NCBI GenBank assembly: GCA_903828675.1
Contig: CAIKND010000150.1
Coordinates: 1 to 64,000 of the forward strand
Reading direction: 5' to 3'
DNA from: an uncultured Acidobacteriaceae bacterium
GTDB lineage: Bacteria; Acidobacteriota; Terriglobia; Terriglobales; Acidobacteriaceae
Length of the DNA stretch: 64,000 nt
The notes under the pieces are model-generated. The model was given only the letters and a program-made list of their open reading frames with translations. It searched no databases and was not told where the DNA came from. This document shows positions 10,449 through 19,025 of the stretch, one piece after another (positions within the stretch are counted from its first letter, which is position 1; each line of letters begins with the position of its first letter). The translations under genes and the position numbers were made by a program.

Positions 10449-11014
10449 ATGCTATTGCAACGATTCTTCGTTGACCACCTTCAACAACATCGGTCACTCA
10501 GTCCCTGCACGATCTCTGCATACAGGGACACGTTCAAGCTGCTGCTTCATTTCGCCGAAATGCATCTCGGAAGAACTCCAGTCAACCTCGCCCTTGCTGA
10601 TCTGGATGCCGGGCTTCTCTTGGCCTTCTTCGACTACCTCGAACGCGACCGACACAACGCAACCCGGAGCCGCAACGCCCGACTTGCTGCTCTTCGGCCA
10701 TTTTTGAAGAGCGCCGTCCACTACGATCTGAACGCCCTGCCCGTCATTGAGCAGGCTTTGGCGGTGCCGATGAAGCGCTTCGAGAGACCCATGCTCGGCT
10801 TCCTTTCACGCGAAGAGATTGATGCCGTCCTCGATGCTCTGGAACCTTCCGGCTGGACCGGCCGGCGCCACCGAACACTGCTCACCATGCACTACAACAC
10901 AGGAGCCCGCGTCTCAGAACTCGTCGCGATCCGCATCAAGGACGCGATCCTCGATCACTCGCCTTGTGTTCACCTTCACGCCAAGGGCCGAGAAGACAGA
11001 AGCGTCCCGCGGTG
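10449..11014 (+). pseudogene. RitC-type tyrosine recombinase, 5' part (split by IS21)
   Basis: This begins LLQRFFVDHLQQHRSLSPCTISAYRDTFK, the N-terminal core-binding domain of a tyrosine recombinase, and continues through the first catalytic Arg box (TGARVSELVAIR). The frame is interrupted after the beta-hairpin motif (KGREDRSVPR) by the IS21-family element at 11015. Removing the element plus one copy of the 5-bp duplication rejoins it in frame with 13607 onward, giving SVPRWRSTADLMRKW and further family-like sequence. The gene is homologous in order and domain to the intact recombinase on the opposite strand at 13932-14930. It is inactive because of the insertion and loss of the C-terminus. 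Confidence 0.85.
11010..11014. repeat. Target-site duplication CGGTG, left copy
   Basis: CGGTG immediately precedes the TG end of the IS21-family element and recurs at 13602-13606 immediately after its CA end. Five bases is within the normal 4-8 bp range for IS21 insertions. Confidence 0.85.
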
Positions 11015-11094
11015 TGAGTTCGCTCGTCTAAATTGGCCCACTTCGCTCATCTAAACTGGCCCACCTGTACAAGCCCGAATGTAAGGATTCGGGG

Positions 11095-12639
11095 ATGGAC
11101 AGGAGGCAAAAAGTGGAACTATTTGAGGTGATCCGGCGCGGGTACGCGTCCGGAGAGACGATCCAGGGACTATCCAAGAAGCATGGCGTGCACCGGCGGA
11201 TGGTGCGGCAAGCACTGGGAAGCGCGACCCCTCCCGAGCGAAAAGCGGTGGTACGGGAAGCGCCGCGGCTGGGTCCGGTCAAGGAACACATCGACCAGAT
11301 GCTGGCCTCGGACGTAAAAGCTCCGCGCAAGCAGCGGCACACGGCTCATCGGATCTGGATGCGCCTATGCCGCGAGCATCCGGATCATCTCGTAGGGGAA
11401 GCCACGGTCCGGCGTTATGTGCAGGTGCGGAAGCGCGAGCTGGGGCTCAGCGGGCGGGAAGTTTTCGTGCCCCAGAGCTACGAGCTGGGCCAGGAAGCTC
11501 AGGTGGATTGGTTCGAGGGCATGGCCAAGCTGGGCGGCGAAGTTGTGAAGCTGCAGTTCTTCGCGATGCGCAGCATGGGTTCGGGCGACGCCTTCCATCG
11601 AGCTTATCCGCACGCCACGCAACAGGCGCTGCTTGAGGCCCACGAACATGCATTCGACTACTTCGGCGGTGTATTCAAAACCCTGCGCTACGACAACATG
11701 AAGTCCGTGGTGAAGAAGATTCTTCGCGGGTATCAGCGGGTAGAGACAGATCGGATCATCGCGTTCCGGTCGCACTGGGGCTATCTGAGCGAGTACTGCA
11801 ACCCGGCCAGCGGCAACGAAAAAGGCGGCGTGGAAGGCGAGTTGGGCTGGTTCCGGCGCAACTTGCTTGTGCCCGTTCCGGAGGCCGGCGATCTGACGGC
11901 ATTGAACCAGCAAGTATTGGCCGACTGTGTCGCCAACCGCGGCCGCACGATCATCGGCAGAAGCATGACTATCGGCGCGGCCAGCGAGTTGGAGCGCGAG
12001 CACCTGTTGCCGCTGGCGGCGGAAGGTTTTCCGATTCACGAGTTACTCTATCCCCTTATCGTGGACGGCAAGGGCCGCGTGAAGGTGAAGACCAACTGGT
12101 ACTCGACCTCGCTCTGGCCGGGACTACGCGTGATGGCGAGCGTGGGGCCGTTGAACGTGAAGATCGTGCACGACAACAAGGTGGCTGCGCAACATCCGCG
12201 TTGCTACGGGCGCGGCCACGAGATCCTCGATCTGGAACACTATCTGGATGTGCTGGAGCGGAAGCCGGGCGCCATGAAGGGTTCCACGCCTTTGCAGCAG
12301 TGGCGTCAGGCTGGCCGCTGGCCTGCTTGCATGGACGCGATGTGGCGCGAGCTTGAGCAGCGTCATGGCAAGAGCAAGGGTACCCGCGAGATGATCGCGC
12401 TGGTCCGCGCTGGCTCCAGCGATGGCTGGGACAAGCTGATCGTCGCCGTAAAAGATGCGTTGCGCCTGGGCATCAGCGATGCCGCCGCTGTGATGCATCT
12501 GCTGCGTATGCCCGATCCGGAACAACGCCGCCAGTGCGCCGTTGCCCTGGCAGAAGAGCTGCAACAGTACGAGCGGCCCATGCCGGTAATGGATAACTAT
12601 GACCTTCTTCTGACCAACACCACGGGGGCTATCCAGTGA
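11095..12639 (+). CDS. istA: IS21-family transposase IstA
   Basis: 514 residues, the usual IstA size. An N-terminal helix-turn-helix (about residues 1-45, with [23 protein letters not shown]) recognises the element ends. The integrase-type DDE domain shows Asp in QVDWFEG, Asp in [10 protein letters not shown] and Glu in [13 protein letters not shown]. The C-terminal part is the Mu-type beta-barrel region common in IstA. The ATG at 11095 is preceded by AAGGA. Its stop overlaps the start of istB (GTGA), the standard IS21 coupling. It catalyses strand cleavage and transfer together with IstB. No disruption is visible. Confidence 0.93.
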   Translation: MDRRQKVELFEVIRRGYASGETIQGLSKKHGVHRRMVRQALGSATPPERKAVVREAPRLGPVKEHIDQMLASDVKAPRKQRHTAHRIWMRLCREHPDHLVGEATVRRYVQVRKRELGLSGREVFVPQSYELGQEAQVDWFEGMAKLGGEVVKLQFFAMRSMGSGDAFHRAYPHATQQALLEAHEHAFDYFGGVFKTLRYDNMKSVVKKILRGYQRVETDRIIAFRSHWGYLSEYCNPASGNEKGGVEGELGWFRRNLLVPVPEAGDLTALNQQVLADCVANRGRTIIGRSMTIGAASELEREHLLPLAAEGFPIHELLYPLIVDGKGRVKVKTNWYSTSLWPGLRVMASVGPLNVKIVHDNKVAAQHPRCYGRGHEILDLEHYLDVLERKPGAMKGSTPLQQWRQAGRWPACMDAMWRELEQRHGKSKGTREMIALVRAGSSDGWDKLIVAVKDALRLGISDAAAVMHLLRMPDPEQRRQCAVALAEELQQYERPMPVMDNYDLLLTNTTGAIQ

Positions 12640-13406
12640 AAAACCAGACCCAAGCCCTGGAATACGCCAGCGTGTTGCAGTACTGCAAAGCGGCCCGAAT
12701 GCCCACGGTGGCAGCTAACTTCATCACTCTTGCCGAACAGGCGGTGAAGGAAAATCACAGCCACATCCGCTACCTCGAAGCGTTGCTGGCCATCGAGTGC
12801 GAAGAGCGCGACCGCCATGCCATCGACAGTCGTATCCGCGATGCGCAACTGCCGCGTTTGAAAACACTGGAGGAGTTCGATTTCGCGCAAGCACAGCAGA
12901 TCTCGGCAGCCCGCATCCGAGAGTTAGCCGAAGGCGGCTATATCGAGCGCAAGGAACCGATCGTGTTGATCGGCGAGTGCGGCACGGGCAAAACCCACTT
13001 GGCCACCGGCCTGTGCCTGGCTGCTTGCCGGCAGAAGCGGCGGGTTCGCTTCACCACGGCCGCGGCGTTGGTCAACGAGTTGGTCGAAGCCAGGCAGAAC
13101 AACCAGGTCCGCAAGCTGATGACGCGCTGGCAGAAGTATGAACTGATCGCGCTCGACGAAGTCGGATACGTGCCCCTGGCTGACATCGGCGCGGAGTTCC
13201 TCTTCCAGGTAATCTCGGAACGGGCCGAGCGGGCCGCCATCATCGTCACCACCAACTTGCCCTTCTCTGAGTGGACGACAGTGTTTCCCAATCCGCGGCT
13301 CTGCAAGGCGCTGCTGGACCGGATCACGGATCGAGCCCACATCATCGAAACCGGAACCGAATCGTTTCGCTTCCGACGCACAATGGAAAGGAGCAAAAAG
13401 CGCTGA
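12636..13406 (+). CDS. istB: IS21-family helper ATPase IstB
   Basis: 256 residues, starting at a GTG whose last two bases form the istA stop. It is a DnaC-like AAA+ ATPase. Walker A is GECGTGKTH (about residues 111-119), Walker B is [10 protein letters not shown], and a sensor-1 region [10 protein letters not shown] follows. IstB assembles on target DNA and stimulates transposition by IstA. The length and motifs are complete. Downstream, within the element, lies a long perfect stem-loop. Confidence 0.93.
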   Translation: MKNQTQALEYASVLQYCKAARMPTVAANFITLAEQAVKENHSHIRYLEALLAIECEERDRHAIDSRIRDAQLPRLKTLEEFDFAQAQQISAARIRELAEGGYIERKEPIVLIGECGTGKTHLATGLCLAACRQKRRVRFTTAAALVNELVEARQNNQVRKLMTRWQKYELIALDEVGYVPLADIGAEFLFQVISERAERAAIIVTTNLPFSEWTTVFPNPRLCKALLDRITDRAHIIETGTESFRFRRTMERSKKR

Positions 13407-13427
13407 GCAGACCGGCCTGGGCGAGCC

Positions 13428-13514
13428 GTTTGACGGTCCCGGCGTCCGTTCCGCCCGCTGCCTCCGCCCGAAGGGCAGAGACAGCAGGCTCCACTCCCGC
13501 CGGGACCGTCAAAC
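13428..13514. terminator. 17-bp perfect inverted repeat after istB
   Basis: Arms at 13428-13444 and 13498-13514 are perfectly complementary (GTTTGACGGTCCCGGCG and its complement), separated by 53 bases. It lies between the istB stop and the right end of the element. It has no U-tract, so it may limit read-through, act as a structural site, or be a captured palindrome. It is not the terminal inverted repeat of the element. Confidence 0.6.
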
Positions 13515-13601
13515 CAACACCGGCAGAATGATGCACAATATCACTACCCAGGTGGGCCAAATCAAATGGTCAAAGTGGGCCACGCCGGAATAGCGAACTC
13601 A

Positions 13602-13807
13602 CGGTGGCGATCGACGGCGGATCTCATGCGGAAATGGAAGCGATGCCTCCACTCAACAGAGGATTCCAGCTACTTGTTTCCAAATCGCGGCGGAAACGAG
13701 ATGACACGATCCAACGTCACCCAACGCCTTGCACTGGCCGTTTCCAACGCCGCCATAAAATGCTCCCCGTTGCGGCGCCATGCAATCCCTCCACATACCA
13801 TTCGCGA
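13602..13807 (+). pseudogene. RitC-type tyrosine recombinase, 3' part after IS21
   Basis: Continuation of the recombinase interrupted at 11014. In the rejoined frame the sequence reads WRSTADLMRKWKRCL, then SSYLFPNRGGNEMTRSNV, then PHTIR. It stops being recombinase-like exactly where the second catalytic box (HTIRH) should begin, reading HTIRDYLPF instead. The rest of the catalytic domain is missing, and the sequence passes into the far end of the oppositely oriented RIT element. The loss probably reflects insertion or deletion by that second element. Confidence 0.75.
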
Positions 13808-13931
13808 CTATCTACCCTTCCTGAATAGGTCGAGTGATTTTGCGAAGTACCGGCGATCGCTTGATAATTCAAGACGTAGGGCTGATCGAGTCGATCACTC
13901 ACCCGACATAGTTTTCCTCTGTTTGTCTGCG
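13808..13931. other. Distal end of the RIT element, no gene
   Basis: A short stretch between the broken plus-strand ritC remnant and the stop of the minus-strand ritC. It should contain the distal end of the second RIT element. I could not assign the terminal inverted repeat by eye. Confidence 0.35.
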
Positions 13932-14930
13932 TTACAAACCATTGAGGAACCCAAGCAGTTGGTCTCCTGGTTGATACCGCCCGGGCTTGCCACTCGGTGG
14001 CCGCGCTTTTTCAAGGGCCCTCTCTTTCATTGCGAGGGTGGCTTCGAGATAAATCTGGGTGGTCTCCACCGACTCATGTCCGAGCCACAGTGCGATAACA
14101 GAACGATCCACGCCCGCTTGTAGAAGGTCCATCGCCATCGTGTGCCTCAAACGGTGAACAGTGACCCGTTTGTCCTTCAACGAAGGGCAGGCTTTGGATG
14201 CCGCCAGTCGGTGCTTGGTCAACAGGATCTGGACGCCGTGGACGCTGAGACGACCACCTCTGGCGTTAGGGAAGAGAACGTCGCCATCACCGCGTTGCGG
14301 TTCTCGAAGCCAGGCCTTGAGCACGGCAATCGTCGCTTTGGCAAGAGGGGTACAGCGTTCTTTGCGGCCCTTGCCGGTCAGACGCAAGTGAGCACCGGAT
14401 CCGACGATTAGATCCTTGCGTTTGAATCCAGTCATTTCAGATAAGCGCAGTCCCGTCTGCACCGCCACGAGCAGAAATGCATGATCGCGCCGACCAGACC
14501 ACGTGAGTTGATTCGGAGCGGCAAGCAAGGCATCGACTTCGGGACGAGTCAGGAACTGGACCAAGGTGCGGGTGAAGCGTTTACTCGGGATGGCGAGCAC
14601 GCGCTGGATCTGTGCGGAATAGGCAGGCACTTCGAAAGCCGCGTATCGAAAGAAGGAGTGAATTGCCGTGAGACGCAAATTACGACTGCGAATGCTTATT
14701 CCTTGACGCTTCTCCAACTCATCCAAGAAGGCCACGATTACGGGCGCATCGATTTCTTCGAATGTCAGGCGTGACGGTGGCTTGCGCAATCGTGGTTGGA
14801 TAAACTTTAGGAATTGGCGAAAAGTATCGCGATAGGAACAGATGGTATGTGGACTCGCCTGACGCCGCAGCATCAAGCGCTGTGTAAAGAAACGCTGCAA
14901 TAGCGGAGCTAGGTTGGTTGGAGTGATCAT
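13932..14930 (-). CDS. ritC: RitC-type tyrosine site-specific recombinase
   Basis: 332 residues from ATG at 14930, chosen over a frame 25 codons longer because GAGG lies just upstream in the minus-strand leader and translation then follows the ritB stop by 11 bases. It has an N-terminal SAM-like core-binding domain (ASPHTICSYRDTFRQFLKF) and a catalytic domain with Arg (TGLRLSEM), the beta-hairpin Lys region (TGKGRKERCTP), the HRLRH box, LGHES and the nucleophilic Tyr in TTQIY. All catalytic residues appear present. In RIT elements the third recombinase acts with two partners, both of which are broken here, so autonomous movement is unlikely. Confidence 0.88.
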   Translation of the reverse strand: MITPTNLAPLLQRFFTQRLMLRRQASPHTICSYRDTFRQFLKFIQPRLRKPPSRLTFEEIDAPVIVAFLDELEKRQGISIRSRNLRLTAIHSFFRYAAFEVPAYSAQIQRVLAIPSKRFTRTLVQFLTRPEVDALLAAPNQLTWSGRRDHAFLLVAVQTGLRLSEMTGFKRKDLIVGSGAHLRLTGKGRKERCTPLAKATIAVLKAWLREPQRGDGDVLFPNARGGRLSVHGVQILLTKHRLAASKACPSLKDKRVTVHRLRHTMAMDLLQAGVDRSVIALWLGHESVETTQIYLEATLAMKERALEKARPPSGKPGRYQPGDQLLGFLNGL

Positions 14931-14941
14931 GACCGGCCCTC

Positions 14942-15872
14942 CTAGCGATGTTCGAGCCGATTCATGGCTTCTCGCATCAGCTCCGGAGAGCTGCTTAGAT
15001 ACCACTGCGTGTCCTCGACGTGGACATGACCGAGGTAAGCGGACAGAATCGGCAGGAGGCGTTCCGGATCCAGGTTAGACCGATACCATGTGACCAGAGT
15101 GTTCGTTGCGAATCGGTGCCTCATGTCATGCAGACGTGGACCGTGATTATCGGAGATGCTACGCAGACCGATCTGCCGGGACAATGGAAAAAAGTTCGAT
15201 GGATATCTCCGCTGTCCAGACGATTACCCAGGCCGGAAACGAACAAATGAGCGGAGACCGGCCTGCCTTCCCAATGGCGTTCGCGCCGTGCAATGTAATC
15301 GGCAAGAACTTTGCATGTCGATGCGTGCAAAGGCACGAGGCGGGACTTGCCAAATTTGCGGTCGCGAATTGTCAAAAGCGCCATCTTAAGGTCCATGTCT
15401 TCGAGTTCGAGATTGCGCACTTCACCGAGACGTAGGCCGGAGACACTGAGAAGTCCAAACAGACAATGGTAGGTCCAAGGTCGCAGCTTGCCCAACTGAT
15501 AACGGCAGGGCATGTCCAGCGCAGCGCGCAGTAAGCTTCCAATTTCGCCGTCCGAGTAAAGATACGGCCAAGCCCGCTTCGATCAAAATGGCAACAAGCC
15601 AAAGGGCGGAATCTCGGTTCGTTGATCGGTGGCACTATGATGGCGCGCAAATCCGCGGACAAAACCCAGCCGTTGAGCCCAGTACACCGGTAGAACGCCT
15701 ACAGGTTGCTGAGCCCAATCAAGCGCCAACGCGCTAGTGATGTAAGAAGCGTTGTGGCGCTCCATAAACGTGACAAAATCGAGCATCCCTTTGCCTGTGC
15801 TTCCAGCAGCTTGAATCCCAAACTACGACGGAGACTGAGATACTCCTGAACGGCCTTTCGAAGTGTCTTCAT
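14942..15872 (-). pseudogene. ritB: RitB-type tyrosine recombinase with three lesions
   Basis: The start ATG overlaps the ritA stop (ATGA at 15872-15869). Reading frames must be joined three times to recover the family sequence. A one-base deletion lies in the C run at 15787-15789 (after EAQAKG, before MLDFVTFMERH). A TGA at 15583-15585 interrupts LLPF and SKRAWPYLYSDGEIG. A one-base deletion lies in the A run at 15188-15193 (RTFF then LSRQIGLRS). The C-terminus keeps HDMRHRF and LGHVHVEDTQWYL. The recovered product is about 310 residues, normal for RitB. The two indels lie in homopolymers, so assembly error is a possible alternative for them, but not for the nonsense codon. Confidence 0.82.
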
Positions 15873-17110
15873 CGCACACCCCCCGACCACGGCAGAGCCA
15901 GCGTGCGCAATGCCTTTATGTCCACCTTGGTGTAGATCTTGGTAATCTGTGGGTGGCGATGCCCCAGCAACTCTCCAATCTCGCCCAGCGAAGCGCCCTG
16001 GCCGAGCATCTCAGTGGCCAATCCATGACGAAACTGGTGCGCCCCTTTGGTTGTGGCGTGAATGCCGGCACGTTCGAGGGAATGTCGAACGACGGATCCA
16101 ACCGCGCTCGTCCCGAGAAAGGCACGGACCGGTGCTTTGGCACGCAAGAATACGCGCCGACTACTGCTGACGGCCCGTCCGTTCCGCAGGTAAGCGGCGG
16201 TCGCTCTGCCAACCTCTATGGGCAAGGGTATGGTGTTGCGCCGACCGCCTTTGCTGCGCACGCTCACTTATCCCGCGTTCCAGTCGATGTCATCCAGTTC
16301 GAGAAAGGCCACTTCACCTAACCGCAACCCCAGGCGTGCCAGCAAGAGCAAGATAGCGTAGTCTCTACGCCCGACCGAAGTGCGTTGATCGATGCTGGCC
16401 AGGAACTGACGAACGTGCTCTGGGGAAATCGCCCGCGGGATCGAGGTCATTGACCAGTTCGCAGCTTTCTGAACGGCAGCGGCCAGGTCAAGCGAAACTT
16501 CCCCAATGTATCGCCCATAGTTCAGAAAGGAACGCAGTGCAATAGTCATGAGCTTCGCTCGCTTCATACCCAGTCTTGGTGCTTGACGCTGTACGAACTT
16601 CACAACAACGTCGCTTGCGCAAAGACGCGAGAGCACCGCTCGCCCAAGGCCAAAACAGCCTTCGAGGAAACTGAGGATGAACGGAACCTAGTTGATAATC
16701 GCCGCGTGCGCTAGCGCGCGCTCTTCCAACAAATGCCGCCCGAATGCCAGGGCGCAACGTTCAGCCGGAGTAGGTCGGCATGTAACTCTCTTCTCACATG
16801 GGATCAAGCCATCGCTCCGCAAGAAGTCGATAAGATGTCTGAGTGCAGCAGCATCCCCCTGGCAAAGTCGCGCATGTCGAGCGCGATATCGCAAATACTG
16901 TGCAGGATGATCGGAGCAGATGCTGCGCAGCCTGACCCCTTTTTGCTTAAGCCATCGGCTAAAGCAAGCAGCCAGAAAAACCTGTCGATGAATCGATGCC
17001 AAACTGTATCCCTGCTCACTCATCGATTTTGCAAACGAGCCGATGTGTGCTGCGATCGGGCCCTCCGGCGGCTGCGATAAGACCACTTGGTTCTCCACGA
17101 TGCACTTCAT
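15869..17110 (-). pseudogene. ritA: RitA-type tyrosine recombinase with two nonsense codons
   Basis: One continuous frame of 414 codons from ATG 17110 is interrupted by TAG at 16688-16690 (between LAHAAIIN and VPFILSFLEGC, where the family has a Tyr) and TAA at 16268-16270 (between DIDWNAG and VSVRSKGGRRN). Otherwise it is full length. It has the core-binding domain, the Arg box (LGLRLGEVAFLELDD), HQFRHGLA, and LGHRHPQITKIYTKVD with the nucleophile. GGGGGAGGAG upstream serves as ribosome binding site. The three resulting fragments are unlikely to be active. It is the first gene of the trio. Confidence 0.82.
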
Positions 17111-17140
17111 GGTGAACTCCTCCCCCGACTGTGCGGGCTA

Positions 17141-18037
17141 GAGGCTGTTATTAACTTTGCGCGAGCTGTCGAGCGAGGTTTGCCAGCATGAGTATGGCGA
17201 ATGCGAGGTAATGGAGTGCGGCGAGGGTTTCGGCGAGTCTTTCGTAGTCGCGAGCCAAGCGGCGAAAGCGTGCGGCCCAGGCAAAACTGCGCTCTACGAC
17301 CCAACGTCGGGGCAACAGCACAAAGCCTCGCTTGACCTCGGTGTGCTTGACCACCTCCAGTTGCACACCCTGTTTCTCCGCAGCCTGTGCGGCGTTTTCG
17401 CCGGTGTAGCCTTGGTCGACGTATGCCAACTCAACGTTGTCCCCGGTGATCTGTTGCACCGCCTCTGCCAGGATTCCCACTTGGGCGCGATCCTGCTCAT
17501 CGGCTGCGGTCACATGCAAGGCCAGCAGGTGGCCCAGCGTATCAACCGCGGCGTGCACCTTTGATCCCTTGCGGCGTTTGGCACCGTCGTAAGCACCGCG
17601 CGAACCAGATTCCGGCGTGGATTGCAGCGTCCGGCTGTCCATAATCATGGCCGTGGGCTGGCCCTTGCGCCCTGCAAACTCGCGCAACAGAATGCGCAGA
17701 TCCTCCACCATTGTTTCGAAGCAGCGTGCATCGATCCAGCGCCGCATCTGCTGATAGACCACCGTCCAGGGAGGCAGATCGTTGGGCAACATGCGCCAAT
17801 GGCAACCGGTTTTAGCCACGTAGCGCATCGCGTTGAACACTTCCCGCAGAGGATAATCGCGCTGTTGCGCATCCTCGCGGCACAATGCCAAATACGGCGC
17901 CACAAACGACCACTCCTCATCCGTCACATCGGTCTGATAGCCTCGACGATCAGGATTTCCCATCCCTCTATCGTCTGAAATCCTGAGCGTTGCTGCTATA
18001 CAAAAGCAAACAAAGGGATAAAGTTAATAACAGCCTC
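17141..18037 (-). mobile_element. IS5-family insertion sequence (intact, 897 bp)
   Basis: Perfect 18-bp terminal inverted repeats (GAGGCTGTTATTAACTTT) bound a single transposase gene. The element is flanked by TA on both sides within a restored CTAG, the usual target of the IS427-type subgroup. It lies exactly between the RIT element and an IS3-family remnant. The two flanks do not rejoin into one known gene, so it marks or covers an older junction. Confidence 0.92.
17151..17963 (-). CDS. IS5-family DDE transposase
   Basis: 270 residues. It has an N-terminal DUF4096-like region (TDVTDEEWSFVAPYL and GCHWRMLPNDLPPW) and an RNase-H-type catalytic domain with Asp in MIMDSRTLQS, Asp in LAYVDQGYTG and Glu in RRWVVERSFAW. 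The WVVERSFAW box with following Arg residues matches IS5 members of the IS427 type. The stop codon falls inside the inner part of the terminal inverted repeat. The gene is complete and probably functional; transposition is by cut and paste. Confidence 0.93.
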   Translation of the reverse strand: MGNPDRRGYQTDVTDEEWSFVAPYLALCREDAQQRDYPLREVFNAMRYVAKTGCHWRMLPNDLPPWTVVYQQMRRWIDARCFETMVEDLRILLREFAGRKGQPTAMIMDSRTLQSTPESGSRGAYDGAKRRKGSKVHAAVDTLGHLLALHVTAADEQDRAQVGILAEAVQQITGDNVELAYVDQGYTGENAAQAAEKQGVQLEVVKHTEVKRGFVLLPRRWVVERSFAWAARFRRLARDYERLAETLAALHYLAFAILMLANLARQLAQS

Positions 18038-18225
18038 TAGTTGAAGGAGGCATAGGCCGCGCTGATGTGAACCAGCAACGCTTCGTCGTTGAGATGGCGC
18101 CGCCGGGCTATCTCCCTGCGGCGCGCCAGATGCTGGTGGTAACCGGAAACGCTGACCCCGAGAACACGACACTGCGCCCGGATCGGCCAGATCCGCTTGT
18201 GGCGTTGAATAAAGGCATACTTCAC
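18037..18225 (-). pseudogene. IS3-family OrfB, 5' fragment
   Basis: It starts at GTG overlapping the orfA stop in the -1 frame. It shows the N-terminal HTH_21 region of IS3-family OrfB (MKYAFIQRHKRIWPI and VSGYHQHLARR). It stops at SAAYASFN where the IS5 element begins, before any of the DDE catalytic domain. The remainder is not found on the other side of IS5, so a deletion accompanied or preceded the insertion. Confidence 0.85.
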
Positions 18226-18580
18226 TTCTGGCCCTTTGCGAAGAATGCCGTCGCTTTTCCCAGGATGTCACGCTCCATCGTGACCCGCGCCAGCTCGGCC
18301 CGGAGGCGGCTGATCTCCATCTGCTCGGCGCTTACCTGTTGCTTGCCGCTGGTGCCCTTTAGCGTTCCAGCTCGATGCAACTTGATCCAGTTGCCCAGCG
18401 TCTGCTCCACCACTCCAAGGCTGCGTGCTGCTGCCGCCATCGTATGGCCCAACTCCACAAGCCGAACCGCCTCTTGCTTGAACTCCAGTGTGTAACGTCC
18501 CCGCGTCGCCTTCGTCATCTGCGTGTCCCTTTCGCTATTAAACCAGCACGCTAAGGGATACGTTTTGCGGGGGCAAGGTC
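18038..18580 (-). mobile_element. IS3-family remnant, truncated by the IS5 junction
   Basis: It contains an intact orfA and only the first 60 or so codons of orfB. Upstream of orfA the minus strand begins with GACCTTGCCCCCGC, which resembles IS3-family (IS407-like) terminal repeats, so the end is placed near 18580. The other end is absent. Confidence 0.75.
18222..18518 (-). CDS. IS3-family OrfA (DNA-binding subunit)
   Basis: 98 residues, with an N-terminal helix-turn-helix (YTLEFKQEAVRLVELGHTMAAAARSLGV) and a C-terminal leucine-zipper-like helix (EQMEISRLRAELARVTMERDIL), the standard OrfA layout. The start follows an upstream AGGGAC sequence. Without a complete OrfB it cannot direct transposition of this copy, but it could bind the ends of related elements. 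Confidence 0.88.
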   Translation of the reverse strand: MTKATRGRYTLEFKQEAVRLVELGHTMAAAARSLGVVEQTLGNWIKLHRAGTLKGTSGKQQVSAEQMEISRLRAELARVTMERDILGKATAFFAKGQK

Positions 18581-18772
18581 AATGACTTAATCAGAGCTTC
18601 CTTCACCTACAACCCTGGGTACTCCGTCTCGATCATTGGGGGTTACGACGCGGCCCACACCATCGAAGGTGTCATATTCGAGAATTTCCGCATGAACGGC
18701 AGGTTGGCCAAATCAGCCGACGATATTGACCCTTTCACGAACGATCATGCGAGCATCATCAGCTTTCGCTGA
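18578..18772 (+). pseudogene. 3' tail of a beta-helix (pectinase-like) protein gene
   Basis: A plus-strand frame running from the IS3 end to a TGA at 18770-18772 reads VNDLIRASFTYNPGYSVSI, then GVIFENFRMNGRLAKSADD, then DHASIISFR. The repeated short strands and the VIFENFRMNG turn resemble the last coils of right-handed parallel beta-helix enzymes (GH28 or pectate lyase type). The 5' part is missing at the IS junction. The assignment rests on about 65 residues, so the family is uncertain; truncation at the element boundary is clear. Confidence 0.5.
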
Positions 18773-19025
18773 AAGGCCCGAGCGCCTCGTTTTGATCCCG
18801 CTCCGTTCAGGTTCTAGCGTTGGAACCTGGCAGGCACAGGCCCAGCACTGCAATGAGCATTGCCTTGTTCTTCATTTATCCCGTCGCCTCTGCAAACCTC
18901 CGATCATACACAAGCTTATTGAAGGCCGCGGAAGCGATGCTGCGACCAAGAGCAAATCTGGCTGGAGCGCGCCGCTTTATAGCGGCTTTACTGAACTGTC
19001 CACATCCGGCGATCTCAAGTTCCGA
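18773..19025. other. Intergenic, no gene seen
   Basis: About 250 bases between the beta-helix remnant and the convergent GH5 gene. Nothing recognisable was found. Confidence 0.5.

Larger units (their letters stand above)
11015..13601 (+). mobile_element. IS21-family insertion sequence (intact)
   Basis: This 2587-bp element begins TGAGTTCGCT and ends AGCGAACTCA, perfect 10-bp terminal inverted repeats. Subterminal TGGCCCAC repeats occur twice near each end, as expected for IS21. It carries istA and istB in overlapping frames and is flanked by a 5-bp direct duplication (CGGTG). It sits inside a ritC-like recombinase gene. Both genes are open with intact motifs, so the insertion is probably recent compared with the decayed DNA around it. 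Confidence 0.92.
13932..17110 (-). mobile_element. RIT (recombinase-in-trio) element, decaying
   Basis: Three tyrosine recombinase genes lie head to tail on the minus strand in the order ritA (17110 to 15869), ritB (15872 to 14942) and ritC (14930 to 13932). Adjacent genes overlap or are 11 bases apart, which is diagnostic of RIT elements. ritA carries two nonsense codons. ritB carries two single-base deletions and one nonsense codon. Only ritC is open. The element borders an IS5 copy upstream. Its outer ends were not resolved. Confidence 0.85.

Noticed and set aside
18037-18271. Programmed -1 frameshift between IS3 orfA and orfB
   Set aside because: I see no strong slippery heptamer with downstream structure. 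A GTG overlapping the orfA stop offers simple coupling, and orfB is truncated in any case.
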